DNA of 48,951 bases from Chloroflexota bacterium (lineage in GTDB: Bacteria; Chloroflexota; Ktedonobacteria; Ktedonobacterales; Ktedonobacteraceae): NCBI GenBank assembly GCA_902810755.1, contig CADDYT010000036.1:1-48951 (forward strand), read 5' to 3'. Below, in pieces: positions 24,619-33,055 of this stretch; the stretch's first letter is position 1; every line of letters starts with the position of its first letter. Made by a program: the position numbers and the translations under genes. Below the pieces are notes generated by a model. The model was not told the DNA's origin. It searched no databases and saw only the letters and a list, made by a program, of their open reading frames with translations.

Positions 24619-27039
24619 CTATATCCATGAGAGTTTCAGCCGATTCAGCACGCGCTTCACCGGGCCAAGTTCTTCGATACCGAGCATGTGAGCCACGCGC
24701 ATGTAGACGATGAAACCGGCAAAAATTTCGATCAGCAGCTTGATAAAGGCGAGTAACGTGCCGCCGAGGCCCAGCGCCTGGGCGCTTGTAGTGACGAGAA
24801 TCATATCCAGTACGAAGCGAACAAGTAAGATCACCACGCCCATCGCCAGCGAAGCCAGCAGAATACGCCCGGTGAAGAAGGCCAGCCCGCGCAGTTCCAG
24901 CCCCTGCGGTCGCTCTTCCAGGTTGCGTATGCGCTGGTGGAGCAGCCAGAGCAGGACGGCAGCTTCCAGTAGCGCCGCAATCGAGGTTGAGAGTGCCAGC
25001 ATACCCATGCCTAAAGCGCCTTTTGCATCTGGCGTCGAGCCGAGTACGGAGAAATCAATCAAGATCAGAGCCAGCGCGATCTTGAAGAGGAATTGTGCAA
25101 TGCTGACAACGACGGGTGTGACGCTATCGCGCAGGGCATAGAACGAGCGTGTAAGAATCTCAACGGCGGCCAGACCGGCCAGGCCCAGAGCAAAGAAGCC
25201 TAGCGGGACTGTGGTTGATTGCGCATCCATCAGGGTGTATGCTCCGTGTTCGAGTACGACCTGAATGACCGGCAGGCCCAGGATAATCAGTCCCACGCTT
25301 GAGGGAACTGACATGAAGAGAATGCTTCTCAGCGTTTCCAGAATGGTGCCGCGCACGCGGTCAAAGCGCCCGCGAGCGACATTCTCGGCCAGCGTCGGGA
25401 AAGCGGCGGTTGAAACGGCCATGCCAAAGATACCAAGCGGCAGCAGTACCAGTTGAAATGCTTGATAATAGCGTGTGATGAGGCCATTGGCCGCCTGCTC
25501 TCCTACCACAACGATGAGTAAAAGGATCAGGCTGCGGTCAACAAAGGTGGAGAAGTAGAGCATGCCGGCGTTGAGGATACGCGGCAGCATCTGCCGGGCG
25601 ATCTGGATGACGCCGGGATGACGCCAGTCAAAGGTGAGTTTGTATTTCATGCCAACTTTGACGAGGCCAGGGATTTGCACCGCGACCTGTAAGAACGCGC
25701 CCAGCACCACGCCCCAGCTGGCGGCATAGACATCGAAGGTATCATTGCGGCTGCCATGAAATGCCAGCACCACGCCTGGCAGCAGGCCAATGATGAGGCC
25801 CACGTTATACAGCACCGTACCAATGGCAGGGAGCAAGAAATCCTGTTTGGCGTTCAAGACAGAGTTGACGATGACGCCGCCGCCGAGAATGACCGATTGC
25901 AGGAGCATAATGCGAGTAAGCGCGATAATCAGGCTTATTTCTGAGGCCGGTACCCCGTGATTATAAATCGGCACAAGCTGGCCCGCGAAGATAATGGCAA
26001 GAGCAGCCAGCCCGATCATCACGCTGATAGCGAGGTTCAGAGCCGCGCTGGCGATATGCCAGGCCGTCTTTTCATCCTGTTTGCCGACCATATAGTTCGT
26101 GAAAACGGGGATGAAGGCCGAACTGAGCGCGCCGCCCGCGACGATATTAAAGATGAAATCGGGAATGAGAAAAGCCTGCAGGTAGGCATCGGAGAACGAA
26201 CTGGTGCCAAAGACAAAGGCGAACATCGAGGTGCGCACGAGGCCAAGAACGCGGCTGGCAACGAACGCGCCGGTCAGAATCATGGTAGCCCGACCTATAC
26301 GCGCTCGCTGGATCATGCCGGTATCCTGTGAGGGTTTCTGGGCCGATTCCAGCCCGGCAGGGCTGAGTTGCGCAGGGGCCTGTGTTGGCGCGAAGGCCGG
26401 GCGCGCGAGTGATGGCGAGATCTCCACCGGCGGCATTGCCACTGCCGGAGATATCTGTGCCTGTGGTATCTGTGGGGGCGCAAACATGGAGGGCTGAGCG
26501 TTTGGCCCCCGGCCCGGCGCTCCCTGTGGCGGCGCGGGTGGAGCAGCCGGGGGCGATTTTTGCTGCTGGCCTTTGCGCTCTATCACCGAGGTGACGTCGG
26601 GTACCATACGCCGCTGCTGTCGGCGCATGCGCTCTTCTCGTAATTGTTGCAGGCGTTGCTGCCGCAGGATGGGTAGAGCCTGCGAGGGCTGTGGCGCGTC
26701 GAAATACTGGAATTCCATGCCCTGTGTGTAGCCCAGCGATGATCCCATATCCTGTACAGGCTCTTGATAGCGGGAATGCAGCGGCGGTCGTTGCTGCGCT
26801 CCCATCGGTCCCGGCTGCCCTTGATCGGAATAAGCGTGCGCTGGATAGCCCGGGAGGTAACCCGGGGGCGGCTGTTGTCCGGGTGGGTAGATGGGGGGTA
26901 CCTGTTGTGGGTGCATGTGCTGCCCTGGCCCATCCGGCGTGGCCTCCGCGTCCTGGTCGTATTGCCAACCATAGTAGCCCGGCTGTCCTGTTTGCCCTGG
27001 TTGCTGTGGCTGCTGTGGTAGTTGTCCGTCGTTTCCCAT
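24619..27039 (-). CDS. murJ: Lipid II flippase MurJ with long N-terminal extension
   Basis: A MurJ/MviN-type MOP-superfamily protein that moves lipid II across the membrane for peptidoglycan synthesis. The core begins near residue 245 with a MILTGAFVASRVLGLVR-like segment, followed by DAYLQAFLIPDFIFN and many hydrophobic helices up to the end (about 560 residues, the usual family size). The first 245 residues are an unusual soluble head rich in Pro, Gln, Gly and Tyr (for example PPGQQPPPGYLPGYP) with a basic RREERMRRQ-like helix in the middle, likely disordered and cytoplasmic. The ATG at 27039 begins directly in this head. Function of the head is unknown; it may tether wall-synthesis partners. 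Confidence 0.92.
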   Translation of the reverse strand: MGNDGQLPQQPQQPGQTGQPGYYGWQYDQDAEATPDGPGQHMHPQQVPPIYPPGQQPPPGYLPGYPAHAYSDQGQPGPMGAQQRPPLHSRYQEPVQDMGSSLGYTQGMEFQYFDAPQPSQALPILRQQRLQQLREERMRRQQRRMVPDVTSVIERKGQQQKSPPAAPPAPPQGAPGRGPNAQPSMFAPPQIPQAQISPAVAMPPVEISPSLARPAFAPTQAPAQLSPAGLESAQKPSQDTGMIQRARIGRATMILTGAFVASRVLGLVRTSMFAFVFGTSSFSDAYLQAFLIPDFIFNIVAGGALSSAFIPVFTNYMVGKQDEKTAWHIASAALNLAISVMIGLAALAIIFAGQLVPIYNHGVPASEISLIIALTRIMLLQSVILGGGVIVNSVLNAKQDFLLPAIGTVLYNVGLIIGLLPGVVLAFHGSRNDTFDVYAASWGVVLGAFLQVAVQIPGLVKVGMKYKLTFDWRHPGVIQIARQMLPRILNAGMLYFSTFVDRSLILLLIVVVGEQAANGLITRYYQAFQLVLLPLGIFGMAVSTAAFPTLAENVARGRFDRVRGTILETLRSILFMSVPSSVGLIILGLPVIQVVLEHGAYTLMDAQSTTVPLGFFALGLAGLAAVEILTRSFYALRDSVTPVVVSIAQFLFKIALALILIDFSVLGSTPDAKGALGMGMLALSTSIAALLEAAVLLWLLHQRIRNLEERPQGLELRGLAFFTGRILLASLAMGVVILLVRFVLDMILVTTSAQALGLGGTLLAFIKLLIEIFAGFIVYMRVAHMLGIEELGPVKRVLNRLKLSWI

Positions 27040-27381
27040 GCTTACTCTATACGTTCTATCTATTGGTCTATCTTCATGCTATTCATGACGAAGCATGCAG
27101 CGTATATGTCTCAAATAGTTGCTTACTCTGCCTTCGCTGAAGCCAGAAAGAGCGTTTTTCGCTCACCCGTATAACAACGGCAGAGCATCCTTTTGCCTGT
27201 CAAGCATATCATATCTCAGGGTATTCGGCTAGAGGATTGGTGAGAATTCAGCACATGTTTCCTATAGCGCGGTTCCCCTGCCTGGAGCGAGCTGGCGAAG
27301 GCAGGGGCGACCCTGCTGGTCGCCCTGCAGCTCAATCCTACTACTCATACGGGTAAATAGAATGCCAGAATGCCCGGAAAT
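27040..27381. other. Intergenic region with two competing hairpins
   Basis: CCCCTGCCT (27275-27283) pairs with AGGCAGGGG (27299-27307). A second helix, GGGCGACC (27305-27312) with GGTCGCCC (27318-27325), shares three bases with the first, so they compete at the join. They lie upstream of the manC promoter, between divergent genes. No coding frame is convincing in this stretch. Confidence 0.55.
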
Positions 27382-27410
27382 TTGACACAGCAGGCGGAAC
27401 ACTATAAAAT
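27382..27410 (+). promoter_or_regulatory. Sigma70-type promoter for manC
   Basis: A full-consensus TTGACA at 27382-27387, 17-nt spacer and TAAAAT at 27405-27410 (5 of 6). The leader to the ATG at 27516 would be about 100 nt. Confidence 0.7.
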
Positions 27411-27515
27411 CCTTCCATCAAGAAACCAGCGATAGCGCAGGTTGGGCCTGTGGATAGTACAGAGCAATACAGCAAGAACAATACTGAATAAACAATGTGA
27501 TGAGGAGTGCAAGGT

Positions 27516-28574
27516 ATGAAACATTTTAACGCGGTCATTCTGGCAGGTGGAAGTGGGACGCGCCTGTGGCCGCTGAGTACCCCAGATTTTCCCAAGCAAT
27601 TTCTGCCGCTGCCCGGCGGCAACAGTATGATACAGGAGACGCTGGCGCGGGTAGAGCCGCTTATTTCCCCTGAGCAGGCGTGGGTGGTCACCGGACGCAG
27701 CATGGCCGAGCTTGTGCATGAACACCTGCCCTCGGTGCTGCGCACGCATATCCTGGGCGAGCCGATGGGGCGCGGCACTGCACCCGCCATTGGCTGGGTG
27801 GCCGCCACCATTGCCCGTAGCGACCCGGAGGCGATCATGGGTTCGTTTCATGCCGATCATGTTATCACGAAGGTAGAGGCGCTGACACAGGCGCTGTACC
27901 TGGCCTACGAACTGGCCGAGCAGGGCTATCTTGTTACGCTCGGCATCAAGCCCACCGCGCCTGAGACCGGCTATGGCTACATTCGCTTCGCCGGAGAAGT
28001 GCATGAGGGTCATGACCATCGCGCCTACCGCGCCGAACGCTTCGTGGAGAAGCCCAACCTGGCGACGGCAGAGGGCTATCTGCTCGATGGCCGCTACGTG
28101 TGGAATAGCGGCATGTTTATCTGGAAGGTCGAAACCATCCTCAACGAACTGCGCATTCACCTGCCCGAACTGAGCAAAAAGCTCGACCAGATCATCGACG
28201 CGCAGGGAACGCCGGAGGAGCAGACCATCCTGAATGAAGTCTGGCCCACCATTTCACCCATCACCATCGACTACGGTGTGCTGGAAAAGACGAGCAACCT
28301 GGTCGTGATCCCCGTTGACCTCGGCTGGAATGACGTGGGTAACTGGGAGCAGTACGGCGCGCTCTTCCCGGCTAACGAGCAGGGCGTGGGAGCCTTTGGT
28401 CCCCATTACGACCTCGGCAGCCGGAACATGTTCGTCTACAACAACACCGGCCGCAAGGTCTACACCATCGGTCTCGAAGACGTGGTGATCGTCGAGATGG
28501 ACGATGTCACCGTTGTCTGCCATAAAGACCATGTGCAGCGCGTCAAAGAGCTTGCCGAGCGACAGAAGAAATAG
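27516..28574 (+). CDS. manC: Mannose-1-phosphate guanylyltransferase
   Basis: Makes GDP-mannose from mannose 1-phosphate and GTP for glycan and cell-surface synthesis. The nucleotidyltransferase signature AGGSGTRLWPLS begins at residue 10, with PKQFLPL next, GRGTAPAIG, the metal-binding segment HADH and FVEKP further on. The length, 352 residues, matches the monofunctional enzyme; there is no phosphomannose isomerase domain. The ATG at 27516 has GAGGAG at 8 nt. The stop is only 5 nt from the end of the convergent lipoprotein gene at 28580. Confidence in the sugar specificity is good but not absolute within this family. Confidence 0.9.
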   Translation: MKHFNAVILAGGSGTRLWPLSTPDFPKQFLPLPGGNSMIQETLARVEPLISPEQAWVVTGRSMAELVHEHLPSVLRTHILGEPMGRGTAPAIGWVAATIARSDPEAIMGSFHADHVITKVEALTQALYLAYELAEQGYLVTLGIKPTAPETGYGYIRFAGEVHEGHDHRAYRAERFVEKPNLATAEGYLLDGRYVWNSGMFIWKVETILNELRIHLPELSKKLDQIIDAQGTPEEQTILNEVWPTISPITIDYGVLEKTSNLVVIPVDLGWNDVGNWEQYGALFPANEQGVGAFGPHYDLGSRNMFVYNNTGRKVYTIGLEDVVIVEMDDVTVVCHKDHVQRVKELAERQKK

Positions 28575-28579
28575 GCATA

Positions 28580-29659
28580 TCAGGGCTGTAGCATGCCAAT
28601 CTTATCACTGCCCGCTTCGGTAAACCAGATGGCATGATTGGGCGCCATAACGAGGCCGAAGGGCAGACTGGCCTGTGTGGGAATGGGGTAGAAGGTGAAG
28701 CGATTGGCGGCGACATCCAGTCGCGCAATGGCGTTTTCCGAGGTGAGAGCGATCCATACCTCACCATCGGTAGTCGCTATCACGCCATAGATGCCGCCCG
28801 CGCCCTCTCCTTTGATGGTGGCATGATAGGATTTGAAGGTGTCAGTACGAGGGTTGAAGCTGAGCAGCAGGCCCGACGAAAATGACGTTATCCAGATAGT
28901 ACCCTGCGCATCGCTCGTGACTTCCATCAGGGGGCCGCTTGCAGCAGGCGGCGTGAAGTAGTTAATCTTACCTGTCTGTGGATCAAGGCGACCGAGGCGT
29001 GTGTTGCTGGATTCGGTGAACCAGACGATGTTATGCGCGTCGACCGTGATGCCATAGGGGTAAAGTTTCTGTACGCTTCTGGTCGCGGAGAGCGGAAATT
29101 GTTTGATTCTGCCTGTCTGCACGTCAAGCATTGCCAGCGAATCGGCGTTCAGTTCGGTGAACCAGACGTTGCCGTGCGCGTCCAGCGCCAGATCGTTGGG
29201 CGCGACGGGTAGCAAAGAAGTGCTGTGCGCGCTGGTTGAGGCAGGCATCGCGAGCGTGGGCAGGGGGTAGATGCGAAACTGGCCGCCTGTGGGGAAGTAG
29301 TGGCCGATATAGTTGGCCGTCTGCTCGGCGAACCAGATCGTATCATCGGCGGCTACTGCGATGCCCATGATGCCATCCAGCCCGTGCGGCGGCCTGATCT
29401 GCTGAAATGTCTTCGTGCGCGGATCAAAGACGGCAAGGTAGTTTTTTCCCATCTCCCCGAACCAGATGCGCCCCTGGTGGTCAAGCGCCGGGCGCATCAA
29501 GCCGCTATTCTTCTGCGGCAGGGCATACTCCTGAAAATTTCCTGTTGCCACTGTCTGAGGTGTGTTGCCGGAGTTGTGTCCGGCAGGCGATGGCGTGGAA
29601 CTGTTACAGCCGACCAGAAGCAGGATGAGCAAGCAAGAGAGAGGGAGCAGGCGCTTCAT
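28580..29659 (-). CDS. Beta-propeller lipoprotein (Vgb/NHL-like)
   Basis: A 359-residue secreted lipoprotein. The N-terminus MKRLLPLSC then LLILLLVGC is a lipoprotein signal, with the lipidated Cys near residue 17. A Ser/Thr/Pro linker follows, then repeated blades carrying D-G-IWF or N-VWF patterns such as IWFGEMG, IWFAEQT, VWFTELN and IWITSF, as in virginiamycin B lyase (streptogramin lyase) propellers. Most environmental members of this fold are not antibiotic lyases, so resistance should not be assumed. The ATG at 29659 has AGAGGAC upstream. It follows mtaB by 19 nt on the same strand and may be expressed with it. Confidence 0.82.
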   Translation of the reverse strand: MKRLLPLSCLLILLLVGCNSSTPSPAGHNSGNTPQTVATGNFQEYALPQKNSGLMRPALDHQGRIWFGEMGKNYLAVFDPRTKTFQQIRPPHGLDGIMGIAVAADDTIWFAEQTANYIGHYFPTGGQFRIYPLPTLAMPASTSAHSTSLLPVAPNDLALDAHGNVWFTELNADSLAMLDVQTGRIKQFPLSATRSVQKLYPYGITVDAHNIVWFTESSNTRLGRLDPQTGKINYFTPPAASGPLMEVTSDAQGTIWITSFSSGLLLSFNPRTDTFKSYHATIKGEGAGGIYGVIATTDGEVWIALTSENAIARLDVAANRFTFYPIPTQASLPFGLVMAPNHAIWFTEAGSDKIGMLQP

Positions 29660-29678
29660 AGGATGTCCTCTGGATAGA

Positions 29679-31148
29679 TCAAAAACCGGCAAAGGTGGCG
29701 CTGATGCCATCGTCAATGAGATGGTTCAGGCGCGCCTTGACGAGCGTGTTTTGCCAGTTGCGCGTTTCAGCCTCGGGCAAATCCTCTATTTCGACGCGCA
29801 GATAGTTGTCGGTCAGCCCTTCCCAGCGGTTGTGCTTGCGCGCTTCGAGCAACACCTGCACGGTTTCGCCCAGAAATTGCTGGCGGAAGAGGCGGCTATG
29901 TTCGTCATTGAGCGCGAGCAGGCGCTCGCTGCGAGCCTTCTTGATCTCGTCGCGTATCTGACCCCGCATGCGCGCGGCGGCTGTTCCCTGGCGCGCGGAG
30001 AAGCGGAAGATGTGCGCCTTCGCGAATTGGAGTTCGCGGGCTAGCTGGTAGGTACGCTCAAAATCTTCATCGCTTTCGCCGGGGAAGCCGGTGATGATGT
30101 CGGTGCTGATGGCGATGCCGGGTACAAGCTGTTTGGCGGTGGTGACGATGGTGCGGTAACGGGCGCTGGTATAGCGGCGCGCCATTCGTCTGAGAATCGC
30201 ATCGGAGCCACTCTGCATAGGGAGGTGCAGGTGGCGGCACATACGCGGGTTAGCCCACAGTTCCAGCCATTCGAGCCGGAAATCTTCCGGCTCCAGCGAG
30301 GAGACGCGGATGCGCGCGATGTCCGTTTCGCGCAGCAAAGTAGCGATCAGGTCGCCCAGGTTGCGCTGCTTCTCGCCGTCGGGGTGGTAATCGCCCAGGT
30401 GAATGCCGGTCAGCACGATCTCCTGATAGCCGGCGCGCACCTTGCGGTTGACATGCTCGACAATAGAGGCGATACTGCGGCTGCGCGACTCGCCGCGCAC
30501 GTAGGGAACAATACAATACGTGCAGCGATTATTGCAGCCGTCCTGCACCTTCATCTGCACGCGAGTGCGCGAGACGAGCCGGTTTTGCCCTGCCTCGCCT
30601 GAGATGGCAAATGGCGAAAGGCGTGCCGGGTTATCCGGCTGTGGCTCTTCGTCAACGAAATCGAGCGAGCGGTCACTGCCAATGTGCAGCACGTCGAGCG
30701 GCAACACAGGGAGCGCGCGTCTATGCTGCACCGGCGTGGAAGGCATATCCTGCCCCTCGGCCCCGATTTTATGGCTTATTTCAGCCTGCCATTGCTGCTG
30801 AATAGCCTCCACCAGCGAGCCTTTGCCGCTATTGCCCACTACCATATCCACGCCGGGCAGCGCGGCCACCGCCTGCGGGTTCAGTTCCGCGTAACAGCCG
30901 GTCACGACCAGTAGCGCGTCTGGATATCGCCGCCGTGCCTGGCTGATAAGCTGGCGCGAACTGCGATCCCCCAGGTGCGTGACGGTGCAGGTATTGACGA
31001 TATAGATATCGGCCTTCTCATTAAAGTCGCGCTGCGCAAAGCCTGCCGCGCTCATCTGCTCGCTAATCGCCTCGCTATCAGCCTGATTGACCTTGCAGCC
31101 CAGCGTCGCGACCGCGAATGTTGGTTCCGTATGCACTTGCTCTACCAT
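29679..31148 (-). CDS. mtaB: tRNA threonylcarbamoyladenosine methylthiotransferase MtaB
   Basis: A radical-SAM enzyme that adds a methylthio group to t6A37 of tRNAs reading ANN codons. The N-terminal domain holds the auxiliary Fe-S ligands Cys18 (TLGCKVNQADSE), Cys54 (NTCTVT) and Cys85 (TGCYAE). The radical-SAM cluster is Cys205/Cys209/Cys212 in GCNNRCTYCIVPYVRG, and the substrate segments GIHLGDY and LHLPMQSGSD follow. KVNQADSE, rather than the MiaB pattern, marks the MtaB/YqeV branch. At 489 residues it exceeds the usual 430-450, mostly because of a spacer at about 120-190 between the two Fe-S regions. Confidence 0.92.
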   Translation of the reverse strand: MVEQVHTEPTFAVATLGCKVNQADSEAISEQMSAAGFAQRDFNEKADIYIVNTCTVTHLGDRSSRQLISQARRRYPDALLVVTGCYAELNPQAVAALPGVDMVVGNSGKGSLVEAIQQQWQAEISHKIGAEGQDMPSTPVQHRRALPVLPLDVLHIGSDRSLDFVDEEPQPDNPARLSPFAISGEAGQNRLVSRTRVQMKVQDGCNNRCTYCIVPYVRGESRSRSIASIVEHVNRKVRAGYQEIVLTGIHLGDYHPDGEKQRNLGDLIATLLRETDIARIRVSSLEPEDFRLEWLELWANPRMCRHLHLPMQSGSDAILRRMARRYTSARYRTIVTTAKQLVPGIAISTDIITGFPGESDEDFERTYQLARELQFAKAHIFRFSARQGTAAARMRGQIRDEIKKARSERLLALNDEHSRLFRQQFLGETVQVLLEARKHNRWEGLTDNYLRVEIEDLPEAETRNWQNTLVKARLNHLIDDGISATFAGF

Positions 31149-31277
31149 AGATAACTTCTATTCTCTTTATCAGATCGCCAGAGACTGTTTCTGTTCACAA
31201 GCATGATTATAGCGTATTCTGATTGTTTTGGCGAGATGAAAGGTGCATAGGCAGAAAGTCATTCGCCGCGCCTTTGC

Positions 31278-31306
31278 TTGACAACAGGCTTGCGGGCCGG
31301 TATAAT
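31278..31306 (+). promoter_or_regulatory. Perfect consensus sigma70 promoter for the DEAD-box helicase
   Basis: TTGACA (31278-31283), spacer of exactly 17 nt, TATAAT (31301-31306). It is the only promoter seen here with both hexamers at full consensus. Start of transcription is expected near 31313, giving a 5' leader of about 255 nt with no gene in it. Confidence 0.85.
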
Positions 31307-31567
31307 GCGTGTGTTGGAACTGTTTGCATGGTGTGGAACAGATTGATTCTGTATTCTGTTCCCCGGAAAGACGCTAAAGAGCATAGAAGCAATCCTCGAT
31401 AGATTACTCGCTTCCTGCACGCATGTTCTCCTTAATTTGATATCAGCGAGCGGCTTTGCTTCCGTATCCTTACGGCCTGCTTCTGGTACTTCCTGCGGGC
31501 GCTGTGCCTGCGGGCAGTTGTAGCACGCCCACATAAGGGCGCATTGGCCGAAAGGATTCTTTTTTTC

Positions 31568-32896
31568 ATGCCAACTTTTCAGGATTTTCCCTTGCAAGCC
31601 GCGACACAGGCGGCTCTGGCAAGTATGGAGATTGTAGAGCCAACGCCTGTACAGGCCGAGGCTATCCCGGCGCTGCTGGCCGGGCAGAACGTCGTGGGGC
31701 AATCCGCTACCGGGTCGGGCAAGACGCTGGCCTATGGCATTCCCCTGGTGGAACGTTTAAGCAGAAACCAGCGCGCGGTGCAGGCGCTGGTGCTGGTGCC
31801 GACACGCGAACTGGCGATTCAGGTCAATATGGTGTTGAGCAAACTGGCAGCCAGCCGTCGGCTCTCGACCGCGCTGCTGGTCGGCGGTCGCGCCTATGGT
31901 AATCAACTGGCGGCCCTGCGCTACGGGGCGCAGATCGTCGTCGGCACGCCGGGCCGCGTGAAGGACCATCTGGATCGCGGCACGCTGGCGCTGGATCAAC
32001 TGCGCCTGTGCGTACTGGACGAGGCCGACCAGATGCTGGATAGCGGCTTCGGCCCGGAAATTGAAACAATACTGGCAAGCACGCCCGAAACGCGGCAGAT
32101 GGCCCTCTTCTCGGCCACGATACCCGACTGGGTCGCGAAAATCCAGCGAAGGTTTTTCCGCGAGGCCGTCAAAATCGAAATTACCCCGACCGGCGGGGTT
32201 GCACAAAGCACGATTGAACAGATCGCGTATCAGGTGCCGCAGGAGCAGAAAATTGCTGCTCTCTGCACCCTCTTGCACGCCAGCGAGGGGGAAAGCAGCC
32301 TCATCTTCGGCAGGACAAAACACGGCGTCGAGAAGTTAGGGAAGCAGCTCAATAAACTGGGCTTCACGGTAGCGACATTGCACGGCAACAAAAGCCAGCG
32401 TGCGCGAGAAGAGGCGTTGAGCGCGTTCCGCCAGGGGCAGGTGCAGACGCTGCTCGCTACCAACGTGGCCGCGCGCGGCCTCGACATTCAGGGCATCTCG
32501 CAGGTCATCAATTACGAGCTGCCAGAATCGAGCGAGTTGTTTACGCACCGCGTCGGTCGCACCGGCAGAATGGGGCGCGAAGGCAAAGCGATCACGCTGC
32601 TGGCCCCGGCAGACCTGCCGCAATGGAAGCGCATGACGCGCAGTCTGGGGCAGACCGTAGCGGTGCAGCGACTCGCCATTGACGGGGAAATCCTTGCAGC
32701 GACGCCGCTATCCAGCCCGGAGAGCGCACAAAAAGCGGTAGACTTCCCCGCGCCGGAATCCCCCGCTTCATCCAGGCGACGTGAAAGCGGGAAGCGGCGT
32801 GATTTCGACAGAAGCCCCAGGCAATACGGGCCGTCTGCTTTTGCCAGTCGGCAGCGCCGCCCTGCCGGGTACAAGCTTCGCCGGGCCGGGAAGTAA
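31568..32896 (+). CDS. DEAD-box ATP-dependent RNA helicase
   Basis: A 442-residue RNA helicase for remodelling RNA or ribosome assembly. Motifs in order: the Q-motif region with PTPVQAEAIP near 26, Walker A SATGSGKT at 46-53, PTRELA, DEAD near 150, SAT after it, the C-terminal LIFGRTKHGVE, ARGLDI and HRVGRTGRMG near 326. The last 60-70 residues are rich in Arg, Ser and Pro and probably bind RNA. The ATG at 31568 has AAAGGA 11 nt upstream; a TTG at 31544 is a weaker alternative. It is headed by a consensus promoter and a long leader, as is common for cold-shock helicases. Confidence 0.93.
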   Translation: MPTFQDFPLQAATQAALASMEIVEPTPVQAEAIPALLAGQNVVGQSATGSGKTLAYGIPLVERLSRNQRAVQALVLVPTRELAIQVNMVLSKLAASRRLSTALLVGGRAYGNQLAALRYGAQIVVGTPGRVKDHLDRGTLALDQLRLCVLDEADQMLDSGFGPEIETILASTPETRQMALFSATIPDWVAKIQRRFFREAVKIEITPTGGVAQSTIEQIAYQVPQEQKIAALCTLLHASEGESSLIFGRTKHGVEKLGKQLNKLGFTVATLHGNKSQRAREEALSAFRQGQVQTLLATNVAARGLDIQGISQVINYELPESSELFTHRVGRTGRMGREGKAITLLAPADLPQWKRMTRSLGQTVAVQRLAIDGEILAATPLSSPESAQKAVDFPAPESPASSRRRESGKRRDFDRSPRQYGPSAFASRQRRPAGYKLRRAGK

Positions 32897-32930
32897 TGAG
32901 CTTTCATAACTAAAGCTGAGAACGCACACG

Positions 32931-33012
32931 GACATGTCATGCTGAGCGGGAGCGAAGCATCGGTAGCCTTTCAAGAACAATACCGAGATGCTGAGCGAAG
33001 CATGACACGTGC
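32931..33012. repeat. Dispersed palindrome, CATGTCATGCTGAGC family, copy 1
   Basis: Nested pairing of TGTCATGCT (32935-32943) with AGCATGACA (32999-33007) and of GCATCGGTA (32958-32966) with TACCGAGATGC (32981-32991). The unit TGTCATGCTGAGCG then AGCGAAGCATC recurs, inverted, within the element and again at 42357-42444. It lies between the helicase and prfB, immediately upstream of the prfB promoter. Confidence 0.8.
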
Positions 33013-33019
33013 GGGCTAC

Positions 33020-33048
33020 TTGGCCTGCATACAAAAACATGGTACAAT
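33020..33048 (+). promoter_or_regulatory. Promoter predicted to give a leaderless prfB mRNA
   Basis: TTGGCC (33020-33025, 4 of 6), 17-nt spacer, TACAAT (33043-33048, 5 of 6). The expected transcription start, about 7 nt past the -10, falls on or next to the A of the prfB ATG at 33056. This agrees with the lack of a ribosome site in front of prfB. Confidence 0.55.
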
Positions 33049-33055
33049 AAGCCCC

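Noticed and set aside
28580..29659. Streptogramin (virginiamycin B) resistance gene
   Set aside because: The fold is similar, but it is a lipoprotein and most propellers of this kind are not lyases.
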